Part shown: piece after piece, positions 1 to 8,195 of the stretch | Layout: every line of letters begins with the position of its first letter | How positions within the stretch are numbered: position 1 is the stretch's first letter | Origin: Roseiarcus sp963770035 | GTDB taxonomy: Bacteria; Pseudomonadota; Alphaproteobacteria; Rhizobiales; Beijerinckiaceae | Reading direction: 5' to 3' | Assembly (NCBI GenBank): GCA_963770035.1 | Contig: CAVYON010000001.1 | Span: forward strand, 1 to 64,000 | DNA length: 64,000 nucleotides | Notes under the pieces: model-generated | The model's input: the letters and a program-made list of their open reading frames with translations, nothing else | The model's database searches: none | What the model was told of the DNA's origin: nothing | Made by a program: the position numbers and the translations under genes

Positions 1-1
1 A

Positions 2-149
2 ATGACGACCTTCAGCCTTCGCGAAGCGGCGGAACAGGCCGGGACGAGCAAGTCGACGATCTGGCTTGCAATCCCGGCTGCGCTTTTCCGCGCGTTTTCC
101 CCACAACCGCGACGAGTGGCGCGGACGAGCCGAGCGCCCATTGACATAG
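2..149 (+). pseudogene. Remnant of plasmid-type helix-turn-helix DNA-binding gene
   Basis: The first 21 codons read MTTFSLREAAEQAGTSKSTI, the start of a family of small plasmid/accessory proteins that begin with a helix-turn-helix and end with a charged coiled coil. After that the helix-turn-helix is cut short and a segment resembling the following ELFRVFPP region appears. In another frame at 104-149 the expected tail NRDEWRGRAERPLT ends in TAG. The gene therefore looks internally deleted and frameshifted. Family assignment is from memory of similar proteins, not a search. Confidence 0.4.
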
Positions 150-360
150 CAGCATGGCGCCGCCTGATCTCGGGTAACGGGGCCCAGCAGCGTCTGGAAC
201 GTCGCCTCCCGCCGCGTGAAATTGGCGCATATCGCCATGCGCGCGGCCCGCCACGGGACGCGCGGCTTGCCCGTGCTGCCCTGATCGCGTCGGCGAATGC
301 CCGCAGCTACTCCCATTCGGCTTCAGCACGGTTCGCACCGCGCCTCCATCTGGCGAGACT

Positions 361-520
361 TCAGTCGGCTCGGCGAAGGACGTTCCTCACAGTAGCCGCC
401 TCCCAGCGCCCGCCCCGCGCCGTGGGGATCGCCCTTTCGTTAAGGACGGCGGCGATCGCCCGCAGAGTCGTCGCCCCGGCCGCCTGAGCCTCTCGGATGA
501 TCGGCGCGACGAGGGGCGGC
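361..520 (-). pseudogene. C-terminal fragment of a serine recombinase/resolvase
   Basis: Read on the minus strand, this segment gives PIIREAQAAGATTLRAIAAV, then LNERAIPTARGGRW and EAATVRNVLRRAD before a TGA at 361-363. That is the typical C-terminal end of resolvase-family site-specific recombinases, where a small DNA-binding domain with an ALN-RG-TARGG-W-TVRNVL signature follows the catalytic part. The catalytic serine domain is missing; the frame is lost upstream of about 520. It is a relic of a mobile element. Confidence 0.5.
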
Positions 521-707
521 GTGCTCGGCCGCAGAGGCCTTCTGGGCGGCCGTGGACAGGCAACCCCCGGCTATTCGAGGCCCGCGCGGCCTTTAACGCG
601 ACGCCGCGCTGGCCGATGCGTGGGTCACGGAACCGGGCGAGCGGCTCGCGAAGCTGGACTTCGGCCGCGTTGTCGAGGCGTTCGGGCGGTTGCGGGGTGT
701 TCTGGTC

Positions 708-1025
708 TCACTTCCCCATCAGGTTGACGATCAGGCCGCCGGCCGCCGCGCCCTGACGATTGACGATTAGCCGCGCCCGAATGTCGTCCGGATCGAGAAC
801 CCATACCGCCTCGGCCGCAACCTCGCCGAGATCGACGGCTTCGCCGCGCTCGTGCTTGGCGTCGATGATCGATCGCATTGCCTTGTTGGCCCGTTCAACA
901 GCCTCGTCATGGGTGAAGCGTTCCACAGCCTCGTCGGCGAAGGCGCGCTCTTCGATCATTTCGCGCCACCACTCGATGCTGTCTGGCGTGGCCTTCCGCT
1001 GGAGACTTGTCGTTTCCTTGTCCAT
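708..1025 (-). CDS. Hypothetical accessory-region protein
   Basis: This 105-residue charged protein has amino-acid use of a real gene: many Glu/Arg, alternating hydrophobics, and little of the Arg/Pro/Ala shadow-frame bias. It begins MDKETTSLQRKATPDSIEWW and ends with a VNLMGK tail. No signal peptide or membrane segment is visible and I recognise no family. It sits between a resolvase fragment and other small minus-strand ORFs in plasmid-like DNA. Confidence 0.5.
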   Translation of the reverse strand: MDKETTSLQRKATPDSIEWWREMIEERAFADEAVERFTHDEAVERANKAMRSIIDAKHERGEAVDLGEVAAEAVWVLDPDDIRARLIVNRQGAAAGGLIVNLMGK

Positions 1026-1124
1026 TCGTCATCTCCCCGGCAAGACCAGTTCGACTGGCGATGCTACCGGCGGCGATTATTGAGATGGCAGGTTCTCCGT
1101 AGGCGCATGAGAGTCGGAATCTAC

Positions 1125-1361
1125 CTACGTTGGCAATCCTGTTGTTGCCGAAGGGTAGGGCGCACTGAGGCCCCGATAGCTCATTCGCGCTCCTTGAGCG
1201 GTGCAAGGCCGCCTTTCTCCCGCGCGACGTCGCGGGTTCTCGACGTGTAAGCGCGGAGGTTGGGAGCCCTCTGACGTCCAGCACGCGCGGGCTCCCTCAT
1301 CGGTAAGGTTGCGCAACAGCGCTTCGCGCGCGGCGAGAAACTCATCAAAGGTCTGCTTCAT
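1125..1361 (-). CDS. Small hypothetical protein, possibly frame-disrupted
   Basis: From an ATG at 1361 the first 25 residues (MKQTFDEFLAAREALLRNLT) look like a real helical protein. The remainder becomes Arg/Pro-rich and shadow-like, which suggests a frame break near 1280. It lies between two other short minus-strand ORFs. Function unknown; the C-terminal boundary is not trustworthy. Confidence 0.3.
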   Translation of the reverse strand: MKQTFDEFLAAREALLRNLTDEGARACWTSEGSQPPRLHVENPRRRAGERRPCTAQGARMSYRGLSAPYPSATTGLPT

Positions 1362-1406
1362 CGCAACGTCACCTATCGGCGAGGGGGACGGAGCCATTGC
1401 GCTCTC

Positions 1407-1502
1407 TCAGCGCACCTGCAGGCTCATCCACGCCACGAGGGCAAAGACGGCCCCGGCGTATAGCGCCATCATCCCAAAAGACCACTTGGCCCATGGGCTC
1501 AT
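1407..1502 (-). CDS. Possible 31-residue single-pass membrane peptide
   Basis: A short reading frame starting ATG at 1502 encodes MSPWAKWSFGMMALYAGAVF followed by ALVAWMSLQVR and TGA. About 20 central residues are hydrophobic and flanked by Lys/Trp and Arg, as in single-pass membrane peptides. A strong Shine-Dalgarno is not visible. It ends close to the next minus-strand ORF (start 1361), so it may belong to the same small cluster. Support is only composition and position. Confidence 0.3.
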   Translation of the reverse strand: MSPWAKWSFGMMALYAGAVFALVAWMSLQVR

Positions 1503-1655
1503 TTCCGCTTCGTCCCAGTCAGTCGGTGAACTCGACGCCCGCCGTCGCGCCTCTCGACCATACGAGGTGGGCATGGCGGCCCGAATAGCCGATAGGACAG
1601 GGACGGCATCGACATGGGGCAGAGACCTACCGCTACCGCCGCCAGCGCCGGCTTA

Positions 1656-2708
1656 GAGCGGTTTCCCAGCGAAATAAATCGCGGGGGATTTCCGAAATCA
1701 GGGCTGTTCATGATTCATGGGCTCCGCCGCGTGAAGGAGGCGGCGGGGATGGCGCTATCCGAAGATCTTCGCACACGTGTGGTGGAGGCTGTTGTGGCCG
1801 GCGGCCTGTCGCGCAACGCGGCGGCCAAGCGTTTCGGGGTCAGCATCGCCAGCGCCATCCGTTGGGTTTGGCGCTTCCAGGCCACCGGCGAGATTTCCCC
1901 GGCGCCGACGGGCGGGGATCGACGCTCGGACCGGATTGAGGCGCATGGCGATTATCTGCTTGGCCTCATTCGTCGTCAGCCGGACATCACGTTGTTGGAA
2001 ATCCAGGAGCGGTTGATCGCCAACTGCAGCGAGCGCTTTTCTTTGTCGGTGATCTGGCGCTTCTTCGATCGGCACGAGATCACATTCAAAAAAAAACCGC
2101 GCATGCCGAGGAACAGCAGCGCCCCGATGTTTTGAAGCGGCGCCAGGAGTGGTTTGGGGCGCAACTCGATCTCGATCCGAGGAAGCTCGTGTTCATTGAC
2201 GAAACGGGGGCTTCCACCAATCTGGCGCGCAAGGGCGGACGATGCCGGCGCGGTCGACGACTGCGGGTCGGCATTCCGCATGGCCATTACAAGACCATCA
2301 CGCTCGTCGCCGGCCTACGCCTTTCCGGTCTCGTGGCGCAAAAGGCCTACGACCGGCCGATGAACGCGGCCACGTTCGAGGACTGGGTGGAGAAATGCCT
2401 CGCTCCCACGCTCTCGCAAGGCGACGTCGTCGTCATGGACAATCTGTCGAGCCACAAGGGAGCAAGGGTCGAGCAACTCATCAAAGCCGCCGGAGCCAAG
2501 TTGCTTTATCTGCCGCCTTACAGCCCCGACATGAATCCCATCGAAAAAGCCTACTCAAAGCTCAAGGCCTTCCTGCGCAAAATCGCCGAGCGAACCGTCA
2601 CAGGCCTCCTGAACGCACTCGAAGCCTGCGCCGAAATCTTCAAATCTGACGAATGCGTGAATTACTTCAGGTCCTCCGGATACGATACGGATTGATCGGA
2701 AACCGCTC
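1656..2708 (+). mobile_element. IS630-family insertion sequence, complete
   Basis: The element is bounded by inverted repeats GAGCGGTTTCC (1656-1666) and its complement ending at 2708. A TA dinucleotide sits directly outside each end (1654-1655 and 2709-2710), matching the TA target duplication of the IS630/Tc1 superfamily. Length is 1053 bp, within the family range. It carries one two-part transposase gene in the same direction. Ends, duplication and frames are all well preserved, so it may be recent and active. Confidence 0.9.
1749..2695 (+). CDS. IS630-family transposase (OrfA/OrfB joined by -1 frameshift)
   Basis: The first part starts at ATG 1749 (MALSEDLRTRVVEAVVAGGL) and carries a helix-turn-helix (AAKRFGVSIASAIRWVWRF). 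The second part (2132-2695) carries the DDE core: VFIDETGAS, VVMDNLSSHKG and the PPYSPDMNPIEKAYSKLK motif with the final Glu. The parts are in different frames and meet at a run of nine A (2088-2096), where a -1 slip turns FKKK into FKKKTAHAEEQQRPDVLKRR, the expected family sequence. Programmed frameshifting is usual in many IS630 elements. Cut-and-paste transposition into TA is expected. Confidence 0.88.
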
Positions 2709-2844
2709 TAGAACTCCCCTAGGCAGGTGTGGCGGCGGCGGCCGGCGAGCAGTCGAGGGAATACTCAAGCCAGCGCACCTCATCTATCGCCGGAGCCTTG
2801 CCGGACCGATAAGGCGACGCATCAACTTCTCTGGAAATTGAAAA

Positions 2845-2876
2845 GGGGTGGCCCCGCTCACAGCAGTAGCCACCCC
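2845..2876. other. Hairpin-forming inverted repeat
   Basis: GGGGTGGC at 2845-2852 is perfectly complementary to GCCACCCC at 2869-2876 across a 16-base spacer. No T-run follows on the plus strand. It may be a weak terminator or a degraded remnant; the flanking 2711-2960 region holds no convincing gene. Confidence 0.3.
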
Positions 2877-2959
2877 CGCACACCCCGGCCCCGCGCGTGT
2901 GGGGGACTTCTGAGGCGCCAAGGCTGAGTGGACCCGGTCGGCGCGCCAATTTCAAGGGA

Positions 2960-3174
2960 GCAAGACTGGGGCATTGTGTCGCGTGTCGGCGATGTCGGCG
3001 CCCATACCGTTCGGCCATACGGTCGCGGCGATAGCGCTCGGCTCGGCCGCATCGCTCGCAGGAGAGGTTGACGGATGTCGCCGGGATAGTCGGCGAGAGC
3101 CAGGGGGTCGCGCTCGAAGCCGACCGAGCCGACGACAAGAACGACAGCAAACGCAAAGATTGCTCAGGGCTCAT
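2960..3174 (-). pseudogene. Fragment of small CxxC zinc-ribbon protein
   Basis: From ATG 3174 the product contains SCERCGRAERYRRDRMAERYG. This matches a small alphaproteobacterial family with a CxxCGR-x-RY-x-L-YG start and a second Cys motif near the end. After YG the expected continuation (GADI) appears in a different frame and the second half is not recognisable. A second member's C-terminal half is present at 13929-14100, so this family recurs in the accessory DNA. Assignment is from pattern memory only. Confidence 0.35.
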
Positions 3175-3189
3175 TTTCGGCCCACAGCA

Positions 3190-3458
3190 TCAGCCGCCGC
3201 TTATCGCAGTCAAAATGAAAACGTCAGCGCCCGGCTCAAGCCGGGCGTCGAGATGCGCGCGCTTGCCTTCGACGAACACGTTGATGTGGCGTCGGATCGC
3301 CGGCGTTGTGGCAGAGGCGGTCGCGCATGCCAGGCCAGCGCGCCTCAAGCCCGTTCATAACGTCCTCAACCGTCTCCGCCTCGATCTTCACGACGCGCTC
3401 GGCGTCGGGAAAGAGCGTCGTCAGCAAGGCCGGAGCGGACGACAGCGGGCGCGCGCAT
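3190..3458 (-). pseudogene. MoaD/ThiS-family sulfur-carrier-like protein, frame-disrupted
   Basis: Minus-strand pieces in three frames assemble into one beta-grasp protein. MRAPAVVRSG comes from ATG 3458, then LLTTLFPDAERVVKIEAETV and EARWPGMRDRLC, and finally AIRRHINVFVEGKRAHLD with a C-terminal TAISGG before TGA at 3190-3192. The Gly-Gly end is the hallmark of the family, which carries sulfur as a C-terminal thiocarboxylate. Two indels (near 3300 and 3435) break the frame. Its ATG overlaps the stop of the BNR gene (TGATG), so the two were probably translationally coupled. Confidence 0.6.
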
Positions 3459-4531
3459 CAGGCTGCCGTCATCGTCTCGACCGACGAAATCGCCGGCAGG
3501 TCGCGCGCGATGCACTCCCAGGTCTCGCCCTCGTCGCGGCTTGCATAGACCGAGCCGTTGCTCGTGCCGAAAAAGACGCCGGCGGGATCGAGCGCGTCGG
3601 TTGCCAGGGCCTGACGCATCACCCCGAAATATGCGCCCGACTGAGGCAGCCCCGCACGACCGTCGGCCCAATGCGCGCCGCCATCGCGCGAGCGCCAGAC
3701 CGCCGCGCTTGCGTCTGGCGGATAGCGCCCCTTGGTGTCGCCGTTGAGCGGCAGGAAGAACAGCGTGTCGGCGTCGCGAGGATGCGCGGCGACAGGAAAG
3801 CCAAAGCTCGACGGGAGACCGTTCTCGATGCTGCGCCAGGACGCGCCGCCGTCGTCGCTGCGGTACATGCCGCAGTGGTTTTGCTGGTAGAGGCGGTTGG
3901 AGCAGCCCGGCGCGAGCGTCAGGTTGTGCACGCACTGGCCGAACTCTGGATAACGCTCTCCCTCGGGCAGAAAATAGCAGCGCGTGCCCGAATTGCGCGT
4001 GCTCCAGGTTTCGCCGCCGTCCTCCGTGTAGAACACGCCGACCGAGGAGATACCAACCCAGAGGCGGCGCGCGTCGGCAGGATCGGAAACAATGGAGTGC
4101 AATACAAGTCCGATCCCGCCCGGCTGCCATTGAGGACGCGAGGGGTGTCGGCGCAGGCCCCCCACCTCGCGAAAACTCTCTCCGCCATCGTCGCTGACAA
4201 AAAGCCCCGCCGGTTCGACGCCGACGTAGAGACGACCGTGCGCGGGATGAGCCACCCATGCGCATTGCACCGGCGTCTCGCCTGGGGGTACGCCAGTCCC
4301 TGGCTCGAATGGGTCCAGGTTGCGCCACCATCATTCGACTTCCACACAGCCGGCCCGAACCAGGCGTTGCCTCCGGTCGCATAAATGGTCCCGCTCTGCG
4401 AGGTCGGCGGCGACGTGAGTGAGCGGCCAGTGTTCGCAGAAAGGTCCGCGCACCCGCCAATCGCGGCGCACGCTGTCGCTTTCGAGAACGAACGCGCCCT
4501 TCTTGGACCCGATCAGCACCCGGACGTTCAT
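3458..4531 (-). pseudogene. BNR-repeat (sialidase-fold) exo-alpha-sialidase-like protein, frame-disrupted
   Basis: The start MNVRVLIGSKKGAFVL (ATG 4531) and the long C-terminal part share one frame. About 35 codons between (TIYATGG, NAWFGPAVWKSNDGGATWTH) lie in another, so two compensating indels near 4398 and 4282 interrupt an otherwise full-length gene of about 355 codons. Asp-box repeats are clear: SNDGGATW, SDDGGESF, TEDGGETW, SDDGGASW, SRDGGAHW and SRDEGETW. These mark a beta-propeller like WD40/YVTN/BNR proteins. No signal peptide is visible. Pairing with a MoaD-like protein is familiar for this family, but I know no established substrate. Confidence 0.7.
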
Positions 4532-4686
4532 GGGCCGCCTCCCGCTGCTGGGCCCCAGAAGTTGCCCAGACAGCCGCGCTCGTCAAGATCAAGCGGATCA
4601 AGGAATACAGCGGGCGACAGCCTGTAAACTAACTCCTTCTCGTCGCAACGTCCTGAAGACATCGTCGATGCGCGAGCGGCTGAAGG

Positions 4687-4890
4687 GCCTTGACGACCGA
4701 GCCGAACGCGATCGTCGCGCCGATCCACACCAAGGCGATGCCCGTCATTTTGCGAACGCAGGAAGAGGTCGACCTCTGGATGACGGCGCCCGCGCAGGAG
4801 GCGCTGACGCTGCAGCGTCCGCTGCCGGCCGCCGCTCTGCGGATCGTGGCGCGGGGCGGGAAGTCGGACGGCTGCCGGATGATCGGCGTC
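4687..4890 (+). pseudogene. C-terminal fragment of SRAP/YedK (HMCES) abasic-site protein
   Basis: The frame reads TTEPNAIVAPIHTKAMPVIL followed by RTQEEVDLWMTAPAQEALTL and QRPLPAAALRIVAR. This is the conserved C-terminal part of SOS-response-associated peptidases, including the TTxANxxxxxIHxRMPVIL-type motif with the active-site His. The N-terminal half, with the catalytic Cys2, is absent. The intact family crosslinks to abasic sites in ssDNA; this copy cannot. Confidence 0.65.
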
Positions 4891-4904
4891 TGGGGTGGGC
4901 CGGA

Positions 4905-5013
4905 AGCTAACCCGCAACAGTCCGCGATAGCCAGCGAAGCCGACACCTGCGAAGCCAAGCAGCAGCATCGCGCCGGTCGAGGTTTCGGGGACGCCCGTCA
5001 TAACTGACCACAC
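4905..5013 (-). pseudogene. PEP-CTERM sorting-signal remnant
   Basis: The minus strand reads GVPETSTGAMLLLGFAGVGF then AGYRG, a close match to the PEP-CTERM anchor (VPEPSTWAMLLLGFAGLGFAGYR) found at the C-terminus of exported proteins sorted by exosortase. There is no stop after the Arg cluster and no recognisable protein in front, so only the anchor survives. It abuts the SRAP fragment on the opposite strand. Confidence 0.5.
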
Positions 5014-5117
5014 GCCTGGGTCATTTGGGGATGCCGACCCTCAGGCCAATGCTGCCTTGGCCGGTCTTCGACCGCTGGACTCAGAATGTTCCCCTCTTTT
5101 AAATCGCTCAAAGTCGA

Positions 5118-5134
5118 TGAAGTTAATTGCAGCA
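5118..5134 (+). repeat. TAAYTGCA-core repeat, copy 1 (TGAAGTTAATTGCAGCA)
   Basis: This site sits in a context CTCAAAGTCGATGAAG that is repeated almost exactly 393 bp downstream at 5511. It shares the TAAYTGCA core with the palindromic sites at 5732, 10198, 10381 and 11039. Confidence 0.55.
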
Positions 5135-5259
5135 GTTGGCAGCCAACATATCCGGTCGCGCGGGGTCGCAGGAGTGACTTTCGACGTAACCTCCCGCGCG
5201 ACCTCGCCGACGCGCGGAGCGCGCCCGGCCTTATGATGTCTTGCACACGTACCGATCTC

Positions 5260-5420
5260 CACCGCCCCACCAAAAGAGGCCGCCCGCCCAGGCAGCCCGA
5301 TCCCTGCCGCCCGGACGATGTCGTGCTCGATGGCGAGGCCGGGGTGCTCAAGGCCGATGGCCATAGTCTCCGCGCAATTGCGTCAAGCATGGCACGAGGA
5401 GTCAGGACAGTGCGAGCGCA
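5260..5420 (+). pseudogene. Possible resolvase C-terminal helix-turn-helix fragment
   Basis: The plus frame contains KRGRPPRQPDPCRPDD and, further on, VLKADGHSLRAIASSMARGV then RTVRAHV. This resembles the GRPP...LxxxGxSLRAIAxxLGVSxxTVRRAL tail of Hin-type resolvases, with a Gly/Ser turn in place. The flanking frame is not gene-like and no catalytic domain is nearby. I treat it as a likely relic. Confidence 0.3.
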
Positions 5421-5510
5421 CGTCAAGACCACAGTATTCAAACCGAGACATCACCAAGTCGGAGGGCTGCCCCGTCTGAAGGAGCCCCTTCTGGACCCGC
5501 TCGAAGTCGC

Positions 5511-5527
5511 TGAAGGTAATTGCAGCA
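5511..5527 (+). repeat. TAAYTGCA-core repeat, copy 2 (TGAAGGTAATTGCAGCA)
   Basis: Second copy of the 5118 site with the same leader (CTCGAAGTCGCTGAAG). The two copies and their leaders agree over about 30 bp with few changes. Roughly 5420-5730 around it otherwise holds no supported gene. Confidence 0.55.
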
Positions 5528-5731
5528 AACTTGAAGGCAGTGGGCGATCAGCAAATTCGGTCGCCAGCAAAAGCCGACCCCCCGGAATCTCGACAGAGAT
5601 TGATAGGGGCAAGGCCGGTTAACACTGCGATTAACGTGGCTTAGGTTGGGGCCCTTGCCTGCCCAACACCCCCGGCACCTCGACCTGCCCTGCAATCAGC
5701 AAGGCGCGCATGCAGTCCGCAATTCCCGTAG

Positions 5732-5745
5732 TGCAATTAGCTGTA
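5732..5745. repeat. Palindromic repeat TGCAATTAGCTGTA
   Basis: Near-palindromic 14-mer of the TGCARTTAGCTGCA family, differing from the 10198 copy at one base. It lies in a stretch without a supported gene, about 230 bp before the lipoprotein gene. Confidence 0.5.
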
Positions 5746-5976
5746 CGATATCGTGGCCGCAAGGCGTGCGGCGCTCGCTTCGGTCGCTAGAATTCGGTCA
5801 AACCACGACCTTGTTGCCTTGAGTACGAAAACACTCTTGGCGCAGTACGTCGGCACGAGAAAGTCGGGCGCTAAAAGCCATGTTCGAGAACCCGGTGCGA
5901 CACCGTGGCGACTGGACGATCAGGAAAATCTGGCAAACAAAAATTCAACCTGAACTTTCCGATTGGCGGACCAAAG

Positions 5977-6321
5977 ATGGATTTGCGATGCGCTGTTCCG
6001 CTAGCTTCGGCGGCGTTTGTTTTGGCTTCGTGCGCGCAGGCGCCTGAGGAGGTCCGACCCTCGTACGTCAGTTCTGTCGCCTACGGCAGCTGGACGTGTC
6101 CCCAACTCGGAGAGGAACAGGCGAGATTGCAGGGTGCTTTGACTGCGGCGTCGTCGCAGCAAAGCCAGACCCGCGCCAATGACGTGGCTGGATGGGTGTT
6201 TATCGGGTTGCCGGTCGGATCAATGTCCGGCGGAAATGTCGCGCCGGAGATTGCCAACTACAAAGGTCAAATGGAAGCAGTGCAACAGGCGATGATCCGA
6301 AAGAACTGCTCCACGCGCTGA
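5977..6321 (+). CDS. Small lipoprotein, accessory-region family
   Basis: The 114-residue product begins at ATG 5977 with a short signal peptide ending in a lipobox (FVLASC), so Cys20 should be lipidated and the protein anchored in the envelope. The mature part contains SYVSSVAYGSWTCPQLGEEQ and ends in KNCSTR, leaving two Cys that could pair. This layout matches a family of small lipoproteins common in phage and accessory regions of alphaproteobacteria, where a conserved Y-CxQL-E motif is followed by helices. No operon partner is obvious. Function unknown. Confidence 0.65.
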   Translation: MDLRCAVPLASAAFVLASCAQAPEEVRPSYVSSVAYGSWTCPQLGEEQARLQGALTAASSQQSQTRANDVAGWVFIGLPVGSMSGGNVAPEIANYKGQMEAVQQAMIRKNCSTR

Positions 6322-6596
6322 GCAGACAGGTCGAAGCCTTCTCAGGACAAATCGCTTTGTCATGCCATTACGTGATAGCTGCGCTCGGGCCGCGTCCCCC
6401 GAAGTCGATGCGGCGAGGTCTCTGGTGGCGGCCAGAGCCTTTCCATCGACGCCTCGGTCGTCGCTGTCTCGGCCATCCGTCGCGTCACGACACGGCGACG
6501 CGTACGGCCGCGCCGCCACCGCATCAACATCCGCGTACACGTCCAGCCTCGACATGAGCGTCCTCGGATGACCGTCCCTTGGAGGAAGAATACGAT

Positions 6597-7487
6597 ATGG
6601 GAAACTTGGTTGCGCCGAAGCTTGAAGAAAAGAAGACTATCACCGCCTCGCTTCAAAAGAAGAAGCAGGCAACAGTCGGCATCGGTCCGTTCGCAGAGAC
6701 GAGCGATCTCCTCGAGGACGTAATCCACGAGATTGAGAACTTGAGTAAATCCGAGGCGCTTAACTGGGTCGGCAAGTTCGAGGAAGTGAAGAACAAAGCC
6801 CATTTCGAGATGGGCGGCGTACTCTCAGTCATTCAGCGGTCCAAGTGGTACGAACCCTTCAAGACACTGGGCGAGTGGGTCGAGCACAACACCGCCATCA
6901 AGCGCAGCACGGCGTTGGCTTTGATCCAGACCTACGACGCCGTCGTCAAGTCCGGGGTTACCTCGGGAGGGGTCAAGCATATCGGCTGGACCAAGTTGCG
7001 CGCGATAGCCCGCGTCATAAACAAGGAGAACGTGAACCACTGGCTTAAGTTTGCGTCTGAGCACAGCAAGACGGAAATCGTCGAAGCGGTCAAATCGCAT
7101 TTGGCCTCGAAAGCCGTGGCGAACGACAGCGGCTCGGGCCCAATTTGTGTGAAAATCTTCAAGCTGCACCCTGATCAGACCAAGACGGTCGACGCAGCGA
7201 TTGCAAAGGCGAAGAGCGCCTCAGGGAGTCCCCACGACGCTGCGGCTTTCGAGTACATCTGCCTCGACTACATGGGCGGCACGACCATGGCCCAGCGCCT
7301 GCAAAACGTGGGTCCGGCGCAAGCGGGCAAGGCGGTCAAGCAGGCGTTCGAAGACGTCAAGGTCCTCGGCGTCCTCATGCACGAGATCGGGCTCGAGGAG
7401 GCGCTGAACGCTGTCTGCGAGGCGTTCCCCGGTATCGACATCGAGATTTCATTTCCCGACTTCGGGCAGACGACGAAAGCGGAGTAG
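6597..7487 (+). CDS. DUF3102-like phage/plasmid protein
   Basis: I chose ATG 6597 because AGGAAG lies eight bases ahead; an upstream TTG at 6579 is also open. The 296-residue protein has a charged Lys/Gln-rich start. Next comes a block KAHFEMGGVLSVIQRSKWYE and FKTLGEWVEHNTAIKRSTAL resembling the DUF3102 pattern (a helix pair with SF-EWVE and a helix-turn-helix-like AL-LIxxY). A GWTKLRAIARVINKENVNHW segment follows, also seen in phage regulatory proteins. The C-terminal third is helical and unrecognised. A perfect 18-bp palindrome follows the stop by 14 bp. DNA binding is likely but inferred. Confidence 0.6.
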   Translation: MGNLVAPKLEEKKTITASLQKKKQATVGIGPFAETSDLLEDVIHEIENLSKSEALNWVGKFEEVKNKAHFEMGGVLSVIQRSKWYEPFKTLGEWVEHNTAIKRSTALALIQTYDAVVKSGVTSGGVKHIGWTKLRAIARVINKENVNHWLKFASEHSKTEIVEAVKSHLASKAVANDSGSGPICVKIFKLHPDQTKTVDAAIAKAKSASGSPHDAAAFEYICLDYMGGTTMAQRLQNVGPAQAGKAVKQAFEDVKVLGVLMHEIGLEEALNAVCEAFPGIDIEISFPDFGQTTKAE

Positions 7488-7501
7488 CCAAGAACCGAAG
7501 C

Positions 7502-7519
7502 CGTCTACCCGGGTAGACG
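7502..7519. promoter_or_regulatory. Perfect 18-bp palindrome CGTCTACCCGGGTAGACG
   Basis: The two halves are exact reverse complements with no spacer. This is more like a dimeric protein-binding site or parS-like site than a terminator, since no T-run follows. It lies between the convergent DUF3102-like gene and the ParG-like frame. A partial copy CATCGGGTAG follows at about 7533. Confidence 0.5.
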
Positions 7520-7584
7520 ACCAAGCCCTGTGCATCGGGTAGCGCATTCGTCCCGTCGCTCACGGCAACTTCCGACTTTGTACA

Positions 7585-7884
7585 CTACTCGAGATTGAGC
7601 TCCCTCTGGAACGCCGCGACCATGCGTTCGAACGTCTCGCTCACCTGCCAACGCCGCTTGTCGGCGATGGCGTAGACCGCCTCGATCGTCTGGGGAGACG
7701 CCCTGACACTGAATTGCATGGTGCGGCCGGTACGGAACAGCCTGGGCGCACGATGATAAATCGGCGCCCTGCTCGGGAAGTCGGCGTCCTCGGATGCAGT
7801 GCGGACGTCAGCGACAGGAGGCGGCGCGGATCGCGGCTTGACCTGGAAGCTCGTCTTGCCGAGCGGATCGACCGTCGGGCCAGC
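7585..7884 (-). pseudogene. ParG-like plasmid partition/stability protein, start lost
   Basis: The open minus-strand frame ends LFRTGRTMQFSVRASPQTIE then AVYAIADKRRWQVSETFERM and VAAFQREL, before TAG at 7585-7587. This fits small plasmid stability proteins with a Pro-rich N-terminal tail and an RTGRxxQFxxxxxPETIERFYxLAD ribbon-helix-helix. The reading frame is open back to a stop at 7885 but has no ATG, GTG or TTG before residue Met of GRTM. The true start may be lost by an indel. The next upstream frame (7885-8091) ends TNISEPTFVDL and also looks frame-broken, suggesting a degraded partition pair. Confidence 0.45.
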
Positions 7885-8195
7885 TTACAAGTCTACAAAA
7901 GTCGGTTCGCTTATGTTCGTCCCCTCAACATTGAGGTCCGCGCCCTCCAAGGTCAGCATTATGTCGGCCAACGTCATCATAGCGAGGCCCAAGCCGGGAA
8001 CTTGCCCAGCTCTTCGACCTCGCGGCGCCAATTGCCGCGCCGCCTCCTGCGTCGGCAGAGGCAGCGTCCACGTACGCTGTAAAAGTTGCACATCACGCGG
8101 GATTATGGCGACGTTCGCTCGGCCAGAACAGGGGCGGAAATTTCGAGTGGTCGCGCTGTTGGCTCGGGGCTGCGGACGCCGAAGCCGACGAGATC

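Noticed and set aside
3068..4384. 438-codon plus-strand frame across the BNR region
   Set aside because: It is antisense to the BNR/MoaD genes, is Arg/Ala-rich with no domain, and arises from high GC content on the opposite strand.
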